Shown here piece by piece: positions 9,620-19,199 of a stretch of 25,000 nt of DNA (positions are counted from its first letter, which is position 1; each line of letters starts with the position of its first letter). Where the stretch lies: NCBI GenBank assembly GCA_003427395.1, contig BFEA01000009.1:505770-530769 (forward strand). Direction: 5' to 3'. The translations under genes and the position numbers were made by a program. This DNA comes from Chara braunii. Taxonomy: Eukaryota > Streptophyta > Charophyceae > Charales > Characeae. Under the pieces are notes generated by a model. That model was not told the origin of the DNA. It searched no databases and saw nothing but the letters and a program-made list of their open reading frames with translations.

Positions 9620-10377
9620 TCAACTGAGTCTCTTCCGCCGTTAAGAACCCTTCTACCCCTATCTTCATGGTCTCCGCTATCTCAGCAAGTATCCGGTGCC
9701 CTTCCGCTGCTCGCCTTTCCCTTATTATCCGCATGATTTCTTCCTCCTTTTCCATGGCCTCTTCCCTTGAGGTTTCTACTAGGATTGAGACCGGCTTGGC
9801 TTTCTTCCCTACGGGTTTGTATTTTCGCACACTCCCTTCTGGGATCGTTCTCCTAAAAAATGAACGGTCGGGATTGACATTGCTACTTCCATGACGCGGG
9901 GCTGGATACTGAATACCTTCCCATTCAGGCAATAGCCTTTTCGGACCTCATCTTCGAATTTGGAGAGTGCCGCTGGGTCCACTCCCACTTTGTGATACCT
10001 GATGGCCTTAACGAGCTGTAACAAATCTGGAATTTCAAGTAATACCTCCGAAGTCTCCTTCCGGTCTTCATTTAATTTGGGCAGGCTGGCCCCAAGCTTG
10101 ACTTCCGCCTCCTTCTCTGCCACCATAACCCCTAGCACCTCATCCTCTTGCCTCCTTTTCTTCAGAGGCAGACCCATCTTGATCCACTCCTTCTTACTAA
10201 AAGTCTCCTCAATCATAATCTCTACTCTTTCCCTCATACCTTTCATTCGTGCAAATGCCCTCTTTCGCGCACTCTCTTCGAACGTTGGCGACCAGGTTGC
10301 CAATTTGCCCTTCGGGGGATCCCCTCCTGTCCCAAGGAGTCGGAGGAGTTCTCCACGGCAGGTCACGGGGTCCTCTA
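9620..10377 (-). pseudogene. Protease-RT linker of pol, frameshifted
   Basis: A highly charged segment joins the protease to RT. It contains long helical runs (KKEWIKMGLPLKKRRQEDE and EEAMEKEEEIMRIIRERRAA) that could form coiled coils. The frame changes near 9855, inside a run of T on the minus strand (CATTTTTTAGG), which fits a one-base slip in a homopolymer. No known domain beyond the usual pol linker is recognised. Confidence 0.75.
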
Positions 10378-10711
10378 TATCCACCATGTATGTGCCATCG
10401 TGCAGATGCATACCTATCATCTCTACATTGGTGCACCACGGTCTTCCGAGAATTATGTCATGGTCCATTTATTCCATCACGGTCATCCGCTGGAAGGACC
10501 AAATTGATTCCCTGATCCCTGCCCTGACTGGGCATTTGGTAACATACCCTGCGAAGGGAATCTCCCCGCCAGCTCCCCGGATACTCCCCGTCACTTCCTT
10601 GTTTACGGTGCAGCCCGTAATTGTTGCAAAGTCTCGTCGTATGAGGGTAATTTCCGTGCCACCGTCCACTAATGCATTTGTATGGTGGGTTCCGATTTGG
10701 ACTTTCAACTT
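10378..10711 (-). pseudogene. Retropepsin-like aspartic protease domain of pol
   Basis: The protease would cut the Gag-Pol precursor. The active-site strand reads NALVDGGTEITLI, with the catalytic Asp followed by Gly-Gly rather than the common Thr/Ser-Gly; VDGG-type sites also occur in plant retroelements, so this need not be a defect. About 70 residues later the second conserved strand reads HDIILGRPWC, matching the ILG motif of retropepsins. A TGA precedes the domain (10712) and a TAA interrupts it (10469, between VME and MDHD). The domain length of about 110 residues is normal. Confidence 0.85.
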
Positions 10712-11401
10712 TCATACGGGCAAGGCATGGAAGCTTAGCTTCGTGCCGGGCGGCGCCCTCATGACTTCACCACCCTCTCGGTCTGGTAGGCTTAGGCGGA
10801 TGTATGCAAAGGCTTTCTCCAGGTCCTCCAGATCCCCTGGGATCCTCTGGAGGTTGGAGACCCCTTGCGGTGCCTCAGCTTCTTCTGTTTCCTGCTCCTG
10901 TGGCTCCGGAGCCTCCTCTACTTCTACGCGTCGGCGAGTTAGTAATTGCCTGAGTCCTTTAAGCAATCTTGGGCTTGCTTGCAACATGGTCTGAAAAGAT
11001 ACAGACACCATGGTACCTAGCAGTTAACTCGGGGTATCGTCGATCTCGGGCAGTGTCAGGATCGGAATTTGGTACCTAAATTTCTTCTTTGCCGCCACTA
11101 CCTTGTCTATCGGCTCCTCCTCCCTGGCTTTTCCGTATACTTTTTCCGGCTCCCTGGTCTCAGTTTCACCTTGATCTGCACTAGTCCCCGCGACCTTTTC
11201 CATTACCATATCTCTAATAAGTTTCTTCTCCGCCCCTGCCCGTCGGGTGGTGATGTTCACCATGTCTTGTCCATTACCTTCCAGGATGAAATTCGTCTGT
11301 GGTCCGCATCCTCTCCGTTTGTCCCAGACAATGTCAGCTACCGGCTCTGCTTCTACGGCAGCTATGTCAAGATTATTCAGGAGGATGATGGTACGCCGCA
11401 T
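10712..11401 (-). pseudogene. Gag-protease spacer region
   Basis: Two in-frame open pieces are separated by a TAA at 11024. The first starts MRRTIILLNNLD and ends EIDDTPS. The second, starting four codons after the stop, contains a LLKGLRQLLTRRRVEVEE helix, a Glu/Pro-rich stretch and an LEDLEKAFAYIRLSL helix. This part is Lys/Glu rich without a known domain. It sits where Ty3/gypsy elements have a variable spacer between nucleocapsid and protease. A frameshift near 11405 separates it from gag. Confidence 0.7.
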
Positions 11402-13078
11402 TCCTCTTGCGAATTCCAGTGTATGCGCTCTCCTTGAGGCCCGAAAATTTCACCTTTGAGGGACCTGCTGCATCTCTGCCTCATGATATCATGGTTGAGT
11501 CTTGGACAAGTCCTCACGAAATGTCCGACCATTGTGCAATACTTCCATTGCTCATTGGCCGGATCCCTTCTGCCATACCTCCGATTCGCTACTGTTGCCG
11601 GAACTACGGCCTCTTGGGGCGGGAGGGCAGGTTGGGACACCTGCGCCTGCATTACTAATAGCGCATTTTCCACTATTTCTATCTTGTTGTCAACCCCGTG
11701 CACTCGTTCGTGCAGACTCTCTATCCCCTTCTTGACCTTATCCCCCGTCTTCCCAGTCAAATGTATAACCTCCCCTTCCTTAAGCAGGGCTAACGTATCG
11801 GTCACCACTGTCTTTTCTGCGAGGTCTGTTACGGTGCTAAAGTCCACGTCCCTCGTGTACTCGAACTTACTGGCCTGTTGGTAGGCCGCCAAAATCTTAT
11901 CCTTGTCGAACTCGGAGAACTGCCTTAGGAAATACTTACTCATTATACAGTCTGTTACCCCGGGAATTCGTAGTGCCACTAGAATAAACGCCCTTAGGAA
12001 GTCATTGTAAGTGGCATAGTTCTTCCTTTGGACTGCCGCCAATTCGGCTTCTGTTGCCATTTTCTCTGGCTTCAGGTACTTCCTCATCATCTCGTTCCGG
12101 GTTTCTTTCCAAGATCCACTAGAGGCGACAATAGCCATAATATCCCTCCCTAGGCTCAGCGACACGTGCTGCCCTAAGTGATCCATCTTTTCTTCCTCAG
12201 TCCATTTCAGCAAGGCCGCCAGCCTGCGCCAGGTTCTCGTAGTCTATCAGGAACTCCGTAATGTTTGCCCCGTCGAAGGTAAGTTTCTTCTTGGCATCCG
12301 CAAGATACCCCTGATTCTTATTCAGCGCCCGAGTGAGGGTGGCTACTATCCTCTTGAGGCCCCCTTCAGAGTTCCCTGTTTCGCCGACCACATTGGTCCC
12401 TTCTCCTTCCTTGGTATCCCTCTGCTTTTCCCCGACCTTTGGCGTTCCTTCTGGATCAAACCATCCTAACACCCTTTCCCTGAGACTCCAGAGTCCGTTG
12501 CACTCCTTGGTTGCTTTCGGTGTGGCGGGCAAACGGCTGGTACCACTGTCTATGGCAGGTGGGGTCGTTGCCTTCTCCGCCTCTACGGCTGGGGAATCCC
12601 CCTTTTCCTTACCCTTCTTACTAGGCGTGCCCCTATGGCTATTGTCCTTCCCTTCGAGCCTGGCTTCGCTCTGATTGACCCTGCGTTCTTCTCATGACCC
12701 TTCTCCCAAAAGGTCCCCCTCGTTCCCAGCCATAATCTCCTCGATAAGCCTTGCTTTATATTCTGCGGTCCATTTTTCTATTTCTGCCAGCTTACGACGT
12801 GCGTTCGAGACTTTCGTTTTCTTGGGTGTGGTTCCGTCAAACTTTCGAGGACTCCTCCTGCCGTCGTCCCCCTTTTCCCTGCTTTGTTGGGGTCCTCTTT
12901 TGTTTCCCACGGCTTTCCCCGAACTTTCCCCTGTCGAAAGGTCCTTCCCGTTTTCCTTGGTCCCTTATGATTTTTCCGACTTTCGATCCCTTACCGACCC
13001 TTCATTCCGTTCCCCGCCTCTATCCGTGCCCTGACTCCCCTTGTTGTGCAACCCTTCGGCCTCCTCTCCTGGCGCCAT
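11377..13078 (-). pseudogene. gag: Gag polyprotein with degraded CCHC zinc knuckle
   Basis: Gag forms the retroelement particle and binds its RNA. I place the start at the ATG at 13078 (MAPGEEAEG); another ATG lies upstream at 13099. The N-terminal third is charged and low-complexity, with a Lys/Glu helix (KLAEIEKWTAEYKARL) just before a TGA (12692). An earlier TAA is at 12965. The capsid-like part begins around LTFDGANITEFLIDYENLA and, after a shift near 12205, continues with KWTEEEKMDHLGQHVSLSL and the helical regions usual in gypsy Gag. Near the C-terminus the zinc knuckle reads WKYCTMVGHFVRTC: spacing fits CX2CX4HX4C, but the first Cys is Trp (TGG at 11547-11545), a one-base change that should destroy zinc binding. 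Confidence 0.85.
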
Positions 13079-13530
13079 CCCTTTACCTATCCTGCACATG
13101 GAAATTTTTTTTTGCGAAACGGCCGACTGTTCATGGCTTCCCTAATTCCCGAGCCCTAAGGTCCCCTTATTCTTAATTATTTCCATGTTTTGTCGTCTTC
13201 TATTAGTCGGGATAATCCCCCTGACTTTTCTCTTACAGGGTGCCGCTCGGTCTATCCCCTTCCGGTGGGCTTGCTGCCGAGGCTTGGCATTTTGTCACTG
13301 CCCTGCCCCGATTCCTTAGGGCGGTGTCTGAGGCTAGTGGCCCCCCTCGAGGGTAGCCCTTTTGACTTCCTGACACCCGGGTGCCACAACGTCCTTCAAC
13401 ATGGGTGGTCTTTCCAGTTCTCTCTTGCCACGACCTCAGGTAGGGCGGAACTCCGACCACTACTCCCTTGCTGACAGCTAGCTTCTCATTCCGATTTTCC
13501 ACCTTTTACTTTTTCCCCGGTACTTTTTTC
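13079..13530. other. Spacer between module D and gag
   Basis: One minus-strand frame (13502-13233) is open and rich in Arg/Gly/Ser but has no ATG at its start and no recognisable motif. A run of A on the minus strand near 13101-13115 lies just before the first gag ATG. No repeat or LTR edge was found. Confidence 0.4.
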
Positions 13531-14288
13531 TCACGCCGGTCCCTCATGTCTATCTCGCTCATCCAGTTCTTCAAACAGATCGGCCACCCCTGCAAGATAG
13601 TTTTCTCCCATTTCTATTTCCCTGATAATTATTGGTTCATATTCTTCAAACGTCATGCGTGGTAACCCGAATATCTGGATTTCGATGAGTTCAAGTAGCT
13701 CGCGGGTCTGGTTTCCCCAAAACGGCCCGTGCCTAACTGACACATCGTAAAACATTCCTGTCGTCTGCGGACGAAAGTAGTGGTTCCAGACTAAAGTCGA
13801 CTCCACCAGGCTAAGTCCACCATGAAGCGAGGCACTCGGCACCGCAGTCCCGTCATCGGGGCCCTAAACTCCCGCCATCCTCCTACCTCCACCCGGGTTC
13901 TTAGCCCCACGTTCCTTCTTCCTCGCACCTCCTGTCCTATCCGGTCCACTATCCTAGTAGCCCTTTGGAAGATTGGTAACAACCCATGTTCTAGTGTCAG
14001 TTCCATCCCTAACATGTGTCATCCAAGCTCTGGTAGGTATACGGTTCCAGTCACCCTCAGATCGGTATATAGGTCCTCCCCTGGTCCCCTATCGAACCTC
14101 ATCCCGTTCCACAGGCATTCTACCATCATGAACGTCTGGTCCCTTCCCAAGGTCACGGCTCTCCATTCGGTGTCAATTCCTCGGACCATGTAGCTTGTCG
14201 GGAGCGATACCTCCCATCCGCCTCCACTTTCCGTGGGCGGCCGAGGGTGCGTGGGCCGTCGCGACAACCGTGCGCGTCTCATCGCCAT
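13531..14288 (-). pseudogene. Module D of the tandem A-D family, unknown function, broken
   Basis: The frame starts at the ATG at 14288 (MAMRRARLSRR), passes GWEVSLPTSY and RVTGTVYLPELG, meets a TGA at 14019, continues in frame through GGWREFRAPMTGLRCRVPRF and stops. After a frameshift near 13800 it resumes with VSVRHGPFWGNQTRELLELI and IIIREIEMGENYLAGVADLF, ending at 13531. Relative to B it lacks about 15 residues between the VPRF and GPF blocks. It shares block order with A, B and C. No known domain, signal peptide or membrane segment is seen. Confidence 0.6.
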
Positions 14289-14437
14289 TTGTTGATTAGC
14301 GGTCCCCTACACAGTTTAAACAACAAGCGAGTCTGTTTATTTTCATTTATTCTTCAGCCTTACCCGGGCAACTCCCCGGTCCTTAATTTCGATATCCTTC
14401 CCCCCCCTTTTATTGCTCCCTTTTTTTCTTGCCTCTC

Positions 14438-15218
14438 CTACCGGCCTGTCTCTACCTCCATTGGCTCATACAAGCGGTACAGATCATCTACGTAAGTCAT
14501 TCCCCGACTTATCTCTCGTCGAACAATGCCCCATAGAACCCTGTCGCTAACGACCGGAACCCTTGGCCTGGCGGTAAATATGGCGCGCATAATTCGCAAT
14601 ACTTCATTCCTCCGCTCTTCGTTGAACGACCCCATTTCTAGGAAAGCCCAGTAATATTCTCGGTGAACCATCGCATCCTCAAACGTCAGGTTAGCAAGGT
14701 CGGCCACAACCCTCCTGACAAGCTCCACCCCGCCTAACCTTTCTAGCAAAAAGGGCGGCAACCTCATTCGAACGTTTTCACTAGGCAGCTCGAAGTTTCC
14801 GACCATGGCTACTCTAAGGTTAGCCGTCACGTCATCAAGTTCTGGGTCTGTGAAATCGAACCCCACGTGCCACACTAGTTGCCACGCTCCATCGAACATA
14901 CTTAACGGATACTCCCCTGATGCCAACAAGACTTCGAACGCTCGCCACCCGTCCTCAGACATATACAACCGACACTCCGCACGCACATGTGACATGCCCC
15001 CGCGGGTCTGGGTTCCATTCCCCGTTTTCATCTGCGCGCCACTCATCTCTCGTCACTAAGTAAACCGTGTTTCCCATGAGCTCAACCCCGACCCAGTCCG
15101 CCACCGGGTGCCAGTCCTCGCTCACGGCAGGCAGACTAATTTATATCCCACCAGCCACATCCCTTGGTGGCTCAATGCCCAGCGGGCGGTCCTCAAGGAA
15201 CGCCATTCTTCGTGCCAT
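14438..15218 (-). pseudogene. Module C of the tandem A-D family, unknown function, broken
   Basis: The start is the ATG at 15218 (MARRMAFLEDRP). A TAA at 15143-15141 falls in the GGI-stop-ISLP block, where B has GGIEMPLP. The frame continues through VGVELMGNTVYLVTRDEWRAD, then shifts near 14960-15010. It then reads RAECRLYMSEDGWRAFEVLL, MRLPPFLLERLG, YYWAFLEMGSFNEERRNEVL and VRREISRGMTYVDDLYRLYE, ending at 14438. The last 190 codons are uninterrupted, making this the best-preserved C-terminal half. It lies 122 bp after module B and 149 bp before module D. Confidence 0.65.
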
Positions 15219-15340
15219 TGCGCGTCTGTCCTTGGTCCCCTTACTCCGGAATTTGCAACAAACCCTACAATGGTCAGACATCCCACTCCCTTATCTCAGT
15301 AGCATTCCACGCTTGCCTGGCCCGCGGCTTTTCCCTGTTC

Positions 15341-16083
15341 TTATTCGAACCACAGTACCCCGAACAGCTTAAACACATCATCCACACAATAAGGTGTCGC
15401 CGCTACCTCCCGGCGGATTATAGCCTCCCTAATTTCCGGAGTTACCTCTAATTGATCGTACCTGCCCATATTCAAAATGATGAGGACTTCCCAGGCTCTA
15501 TCGCCATAGAAAGGCCCGTACATTAGTGACGTTTTGCAAAACTCCTCTGACAGCCATGTGTAGTCTATGCGTATCCGTTCCATAGTGCCGGCCACTTTCG
15601 CAAAATGGTCAAAAACCCCAAACCAGTCCACTATGAACTCGGGGACCCAGATCCTCTTTCGCAGGCAGGGTGGCCTGAATTCTTTCCATCCCCCCATTAC
15701 GACCCTACTGTGGACTTCATCCCATCCCTTATTGGCAAACCTCTCACCCGCCTTCTGAGTCCTTCTCTCTGCTCCCTCAAGAAGCCACATCGGATTTTTC
15801 CCTGCCGCTAGCGTGGTGCAGAACAGATGCCACCCCTGTTCCGACAAGACGACCATCCCAACAGATTCCACTTTTCCTTCTGCGATATCTTCTCATCCAT
15901 CTTCCTCCCTAAAGGGGTTCTCGATGCGTTCTATCCACTGATACGACAGTTCAGCCCGACGCAGTCACACGTCGCTTCTCTCTAGTCACATTCTGCCGGC
16001 AAGGGCATTTCTATTCCCCCTCTAATTCGCCTTGGTTCCCATCCTTTGAACGTGCAGTCCCACAGCTGGAGTTCCCGGGCCAT
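15341..16083 (-). pseudogene. Module B of the tandem A-D family, unknown function, broken
   Basis: The start is the ATG at 16083 (MARELQLWDCTFKGW). GGIEMPLPAE follows, then TAG at 15984-15982. A frameshift near 15945 leads to a frame with a TGA at 15895-15893. That frame then stays open: GKVESVGMVVLSEQGWHLF, LAAGKNPMWLLEGAERR, WKEFRPPCLRKRIWVPEFIVD, SLMYGPFYGDRAWEVLIIL and IIRREVAATPYCVDDVFKLF, stop at 15341. These blocks align with A, C and D one to one. The C-terminal two-thirds (about 175 residues) has no lesion. Confidence 0.65.
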
Positions 16084-16146
16084 CGTTCCCTACCTGCACA
16101 TAGTCGACAGGCCATTCCCCGGGTAAGTCCCCCCCCTTCAAAAGTC

Positions 16147-16950
16147 TCAGTCTTCTATCTCGTCATCGTTCCCGTCATTACTGAAATCGTCCCCCTCGTC
16201 AAAGAACAAGTCCTTCAGCCCTTCAAGGAAGGTCTCCCCCACTGCCACATTTCGATAGACTATCTGCCAATGCACTGAGCTAGGAACAAAGACGTCATCC
16301 GTGTTGAGGAGGTTTAATACTTCTGCTAGTTCCTCCGCCCAGTTCCCTCCGAACGGCCCCATTTCTACTGACAACCTAAAGAAGTCCTGTCGAGCACACT
16401 GGTACAGCCTCAAGCGCGTCATCGACTGGCATATTTGCTCCAACCTATCCCTGGTCCCGAAGACCGCATCCACCAGAAACGGGGTCACTACGCACCTCAT
16501 CGTCCTAAGGGGTCGTCTCACGTTTCCGTTGTCCCCGAGTTCCACTCGCACCTCTACCTTGTCCATTTCAATCTCCGCCCGCTGGCAGGCCGCCCATATC
16601 ACTTCCCGTCCAGCTTGTCTAAACAACTGGTTTGGTGTCGTGCCCAGTACTAATCCTATCACCATTGCATTTTCCATCTCCTGTGATAGGTAGACCCATC
16701 CTCGGACTTCCACCGTCCCCCGAAATTCCAAGTCCATTAAGCTTGGCGATTGTCTCGTCAGGCTGACCTTAGTCCAAATCGTCTCTATCTAGAGGAACGC
16801 GTCCTTCTCGTCCAGCATCACAGTTTGATAGGCTGGCTCCAGGTCTGTCCACGTCCCTTCTTCCGGGAGGACGACAGATACCCCATCCTTTACGTCTATC
16901 GGCATCTCTGGACCACTATAATAGACAAGAGACGAGAACCACCGCGTCAT
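16147..16950 (-). pseudogene. Module A of the tandem A-D family, unknown function, one internal TAG
   Basis: This is the first and least damaged copy. The ATG at 16950 (MTRWFSSLVYYSG) opens a frame of about 267 codons with a single TAG at 16791-16789 (AFL-stop-IETIW). Blocks: GVSVVLPEEGTW; RGTVEVRGWVYLSQE; LGTTPNQLFRQAGREV; RTMRCVVTPFLVD; SVEMGPFGGNWAEELAEVL; VYRNVAVGETFLEGLKDLFF; then an acidic tail of Asp/Glu/Asn. An internal ATG at 16737 could start a 196-residue protein after the TAG. The family shows no nucleotide-binding, zinc or membrane motif that I can see. Purine-rich minus-strand composition and the shared orientation with gag suggest a common transcription unit. Confidence 0.65.
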
Positions 16951-17025
16951 CTCGTTTTCCCGGCTCCGGTCCTATTTTCATAAGAGAGCACCACACGGCT
17001 CCTCTTGGTCAGACTGTCCCCCTTT

Positions 17026-17160
17026 CTAGATGAGAATAGTTTTCAGACCCCTCATCCGGGTCTCCCTAATTTTCCCTACCCCTTTTTCCCGAGCACCATT
17101 GTCCCCACCGTACCCCCAATTGATCATCACCGGTCGATATTCCTTCCTCTTTGGCTCCAT
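17026..17160 (-). CDS. Small basic ORF upstream of module A, hypothetical
   Basis: An ATG at 17160 opens 44 codons, rich in Lys, Arg and Gly (MEPKRKEYRPVMINWGYGG at the start), ending TAG at 17026. It lies about 75 bp upstream of the module A start. It could be a leader ORF, the eroded start of another copy, or chance. There is no independent support. Confidence 0.25.
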   Translation of the reverse strand: MEPKRKEYRPVMINWGYGGDNGAREKGVGKIRETRMRGLKTILI

Positions 17161-17500
17161 TCCTTCCGACTCCTATCTAAGCTTATCCTCATTTTCTCTC
17201 ACTCGTGCGGACTTAGGTAAGGGCGAGAATAGACTTAGAAAGGTTGGTCCCATCCCAACATCCTCAAGCAAACTTTACAGAGGGAGACACGAAAGAAGAA
17301 AATCAGGCAAACTTCGCACACACGCCGGTCATCTCCTCACCGACCTTTCTTCCCCAAAAGTGGTCTCTCCACTGTTACTATAAGTAGAGTTTTATCCCGT
17401 ACCTCAAGCACAGCTCAACCATCGCGAGCGCTGTCGGCGCGAATACCCTTACAAGGGTATCCGCCCTGGTTTTTGCAAGTGACAGGAAGGCTCGGCTAAC
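17161..17500. promoter_or_regulatory. Strand-switch region, possible divergent control region
   Basis: This is where the sequence changes from pyrimidine-rich to purine-rich on the + strand. It contains a + strand TATAAGTA (17379-17386), which reads CTTATAGT on the minus strand, and a perfect inverted repeat ATACCCTT-AC-AAGGGTAT (17443-17460). The minus-strand modules begin to the left and a + strand coding-like stretch begins at 17501. Promoter activity is inferred from this position only. Confidence 0.3.
17443..17460. repeat. Perfect 8 bp inverted repeat with 2 bp spacer
   Basis: ATACCCTT at 17443-17450 and AAGGGTAT at 17453-17460 are exact reverse complements, separated by AC. It could be a dimeric protein-binding site or a relic of an element end. 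Confidence 0.7.
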
Positions 17501-18231
17501 ATGGATTTTGAGTGCCTGCCCGAAAAATACGAGGGTCGTCCGCACGTGGGCAAAGGTCTGCCTTGTCCCGGTAGGGAGTATGTGGGCTCACAATTTTAAG
17601 GCGCGCGTGTGATTTTTCTGATTGAGTGGGCGGCCGGGGTAGCCGACCGGCCCATACCGGGTCACGAATTTGATTAAGGGATGAAGGATCGCCCTTGGCA
17701 GGTATGCGCGACCAACGGTAGGGCTGGCGCGCCGATAGGCGCGCGGGACAACTGTGGCCCTGACTGGTAGGTCGGCGCGGACACTTAGGGGCCGAAGGTA
17801 TAAATGCGGGGTGAAAGGACGGTCGGAGCGGTATTTTGGCCCGGAGCACCGCGAGGTACCACCTTATATGGGAGGCCGCGCCTGCTGGTACCAGGCTTGG
17901 GCTTAGCCCTATCGGTTACGACATTGGACTATTGCGGCGGAGGTGCAGGGATCAAGGCCAGCAGCATGCAGTAGGGGAGCGGAGGAGCGTGGCGGAGAGG
18001 CTTGAGGGGTTGATGGGCCTGTGGGACTACCCCCCTCGCCCTTTTACAGTCATGAGGGTCGTGGTTTCCGCCCAATTGCTGCACGTTTTGCGGGGTCTTA
18101 TATATCAACCTGCGTATGATTCATTCATGTCGAATTTCTGTCACCATTTTTTTTTTTTGTGCGACCGTATGGGGGCGCGAAAGCCACGGTGGGTACACCT
18201 ATGGGCTATTGAAATGCAAACCGGCGCCTGA
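17501..18231 (+). pseudogene. Decayed + strand coding stretch, unknown product
   Basis: An ATG at 17501 opens MDFECLPEKYEGRPHVGKG and runs 32 codons to TAA at 17597. The same frame keeps coding-like composition past further TAA/TAG codons up to about 17800. In another frame, an open stretch 17836-18231 (no ATG at its start) contains RLEGLMGLWDYPPRPFTVM, RVVVSAQLLHVLRGLIYQP and ARKPRWVHLWAIEMQTGA. A T run (18149-18159) lies inside it. I recognise no family. It could be a mutated gene, exons of a spliced gene, or chance frames in GC-rich DNA. A TATAAAT at 17800 lies just upstream of the second part. Confidence 0.3.
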
Positions 18232-18404
18232 TGGCGGAACTGGTGGGTGAAGCCAGGCATTCCGACTTTTGCCTAGGGCCGGCTGCCTCCGCAGTCCAAG
18301 CTGTACAAAGGTTCGGGAAGATGATGCGGAACGGACTGGGTACATACCAAAAGGGAGGCTGTATGACCTCAGGCACTAACCCGGGCGTAGGTTGTCGGAT
18401 TATT

Positions 18405-19115
18405 CGCTGAAGGTTGCGACGCAGAGGAGATTTGTATGGCCCCGTGCTAGGACGATGCGCGAAGGCCCGGGACGACATAGGTGATCGGAGAGGGTGTGTG
18501 CGGGCCCAGAGGGGGGGATTGAACCAGGACGCAATCCGAGGTAGGGGCATGTAGGGAGACAGAGAGGAAGGTCGGGAGGCCTTTGGGGCATTCGTACATT
18601 TGGGCGGTACCAGAAAGATCCGTATGGCAGCCTGCGCAAGGTTGACACGTGCAGAAATCGGGGTAGCGGTTAGGGCAAGGGCCAAGCGCTCGCGGAGGAC
18701 TAAAGGAGTGCGGCATGGATCGGATACGATTGTCAGAACCCGGACGGGGGTAAGGCCGGGTTCGTGTAGAAGTAGTGGAGTAGGGAGGAATTGCTACGGG
18801 GAAGATCTTTGTTTTAGATCTAAAAATTGTTTGTTTTGTTGTTTCCTTCTTTTTTGGGTTTTTGCGATCGGCAAACTTGCTGACGCGGCAGCGGGGGAGA
18901 AGTGTTGACCACCGTATAACTTTGGAGTGAACCCGGACGCAGATTGCGCCGGGTACGTACAAAAAAAAAGTGGGGGGTGTAGATGGGTCCGCCCGACGAT
19001 TGCCCGCTGTGGTGGCCAACTGGCGCTTGCCGGCCCCGGGTCCTTCGGGGCATCCGTAAAAATTGGAACGGTACAGAGAAGGTTAGTGTGGCCCCCGCGC
19101 GAAATTGACACACCT
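18405..19115. repeat. Three diverged interspersed repeat units
   Basis: A core of about 45-75 bp recurs near 18408-18450, 18576-18660 and 19040-19110. The second and third both have GGGGCAT[T/C]CGTA, then CGGTAC(C)AGA, then TTGACACG/TTGACACA. The first keeps GCAGAGGAGATTTGTATGGCCCC, matching ACAGAGAAGGTTAGTGTGGCCC in the third. A CTTTTTTGGGTTTTTGC-type block follows units two and three (18848, 19152). On the minus strand, units one and three would both encode GHTNLLC-type peptides, but lesions are many. Old duplicated sequence of unknown origin. Confidence 0.55.
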
Positions 19116-19199
19116 AAATTGGACGAAGACCCGAGCGCTCGAGACTTTTGTGTTTTTTGGGTTTTTGCTCACTCACTTTCTCGTGGCGCGCTTCATGGC

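Larger units (their letters stand above)
6500..13078 (-). mobile_element. Decayed Ty3/gypsy-type LTR retrotransposon internal region (gag-pol)
   Basis: Gag with a zinc knuckle, retropepsin, RT, RNase H and integrase follow each other on the minus strand. Integrase after RNase H is the Ty3/gypsy (Metaviridae) order, not Ty1/copia. Reading requires passing in-frame stops at 12965, 12692, 11024, 10712, 10469, 9260, 9224, 8881 and 8803 and frameshifts near 12205, 11405, 9855, 9515, 9125, 8590 and 7210, so this copy cannot encode a working polyprotein. Gag, spacer and protease appear to share one frame apart from lesions, suggesting a single Gag-Pol reading frame originally. No flanking LTR pair, primer-binding site or target duplication was found. 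Similar polyproteins are, from memory, common in charophyte algae. Confidence 0.95.

Noticed and set aside
10002-10994. 330-codon + strand frame
   Set aside because: It is antisense to the protease and linker of pol, whose motifs (VDGGTEI, ILGRPW) are clear on the minus strand.
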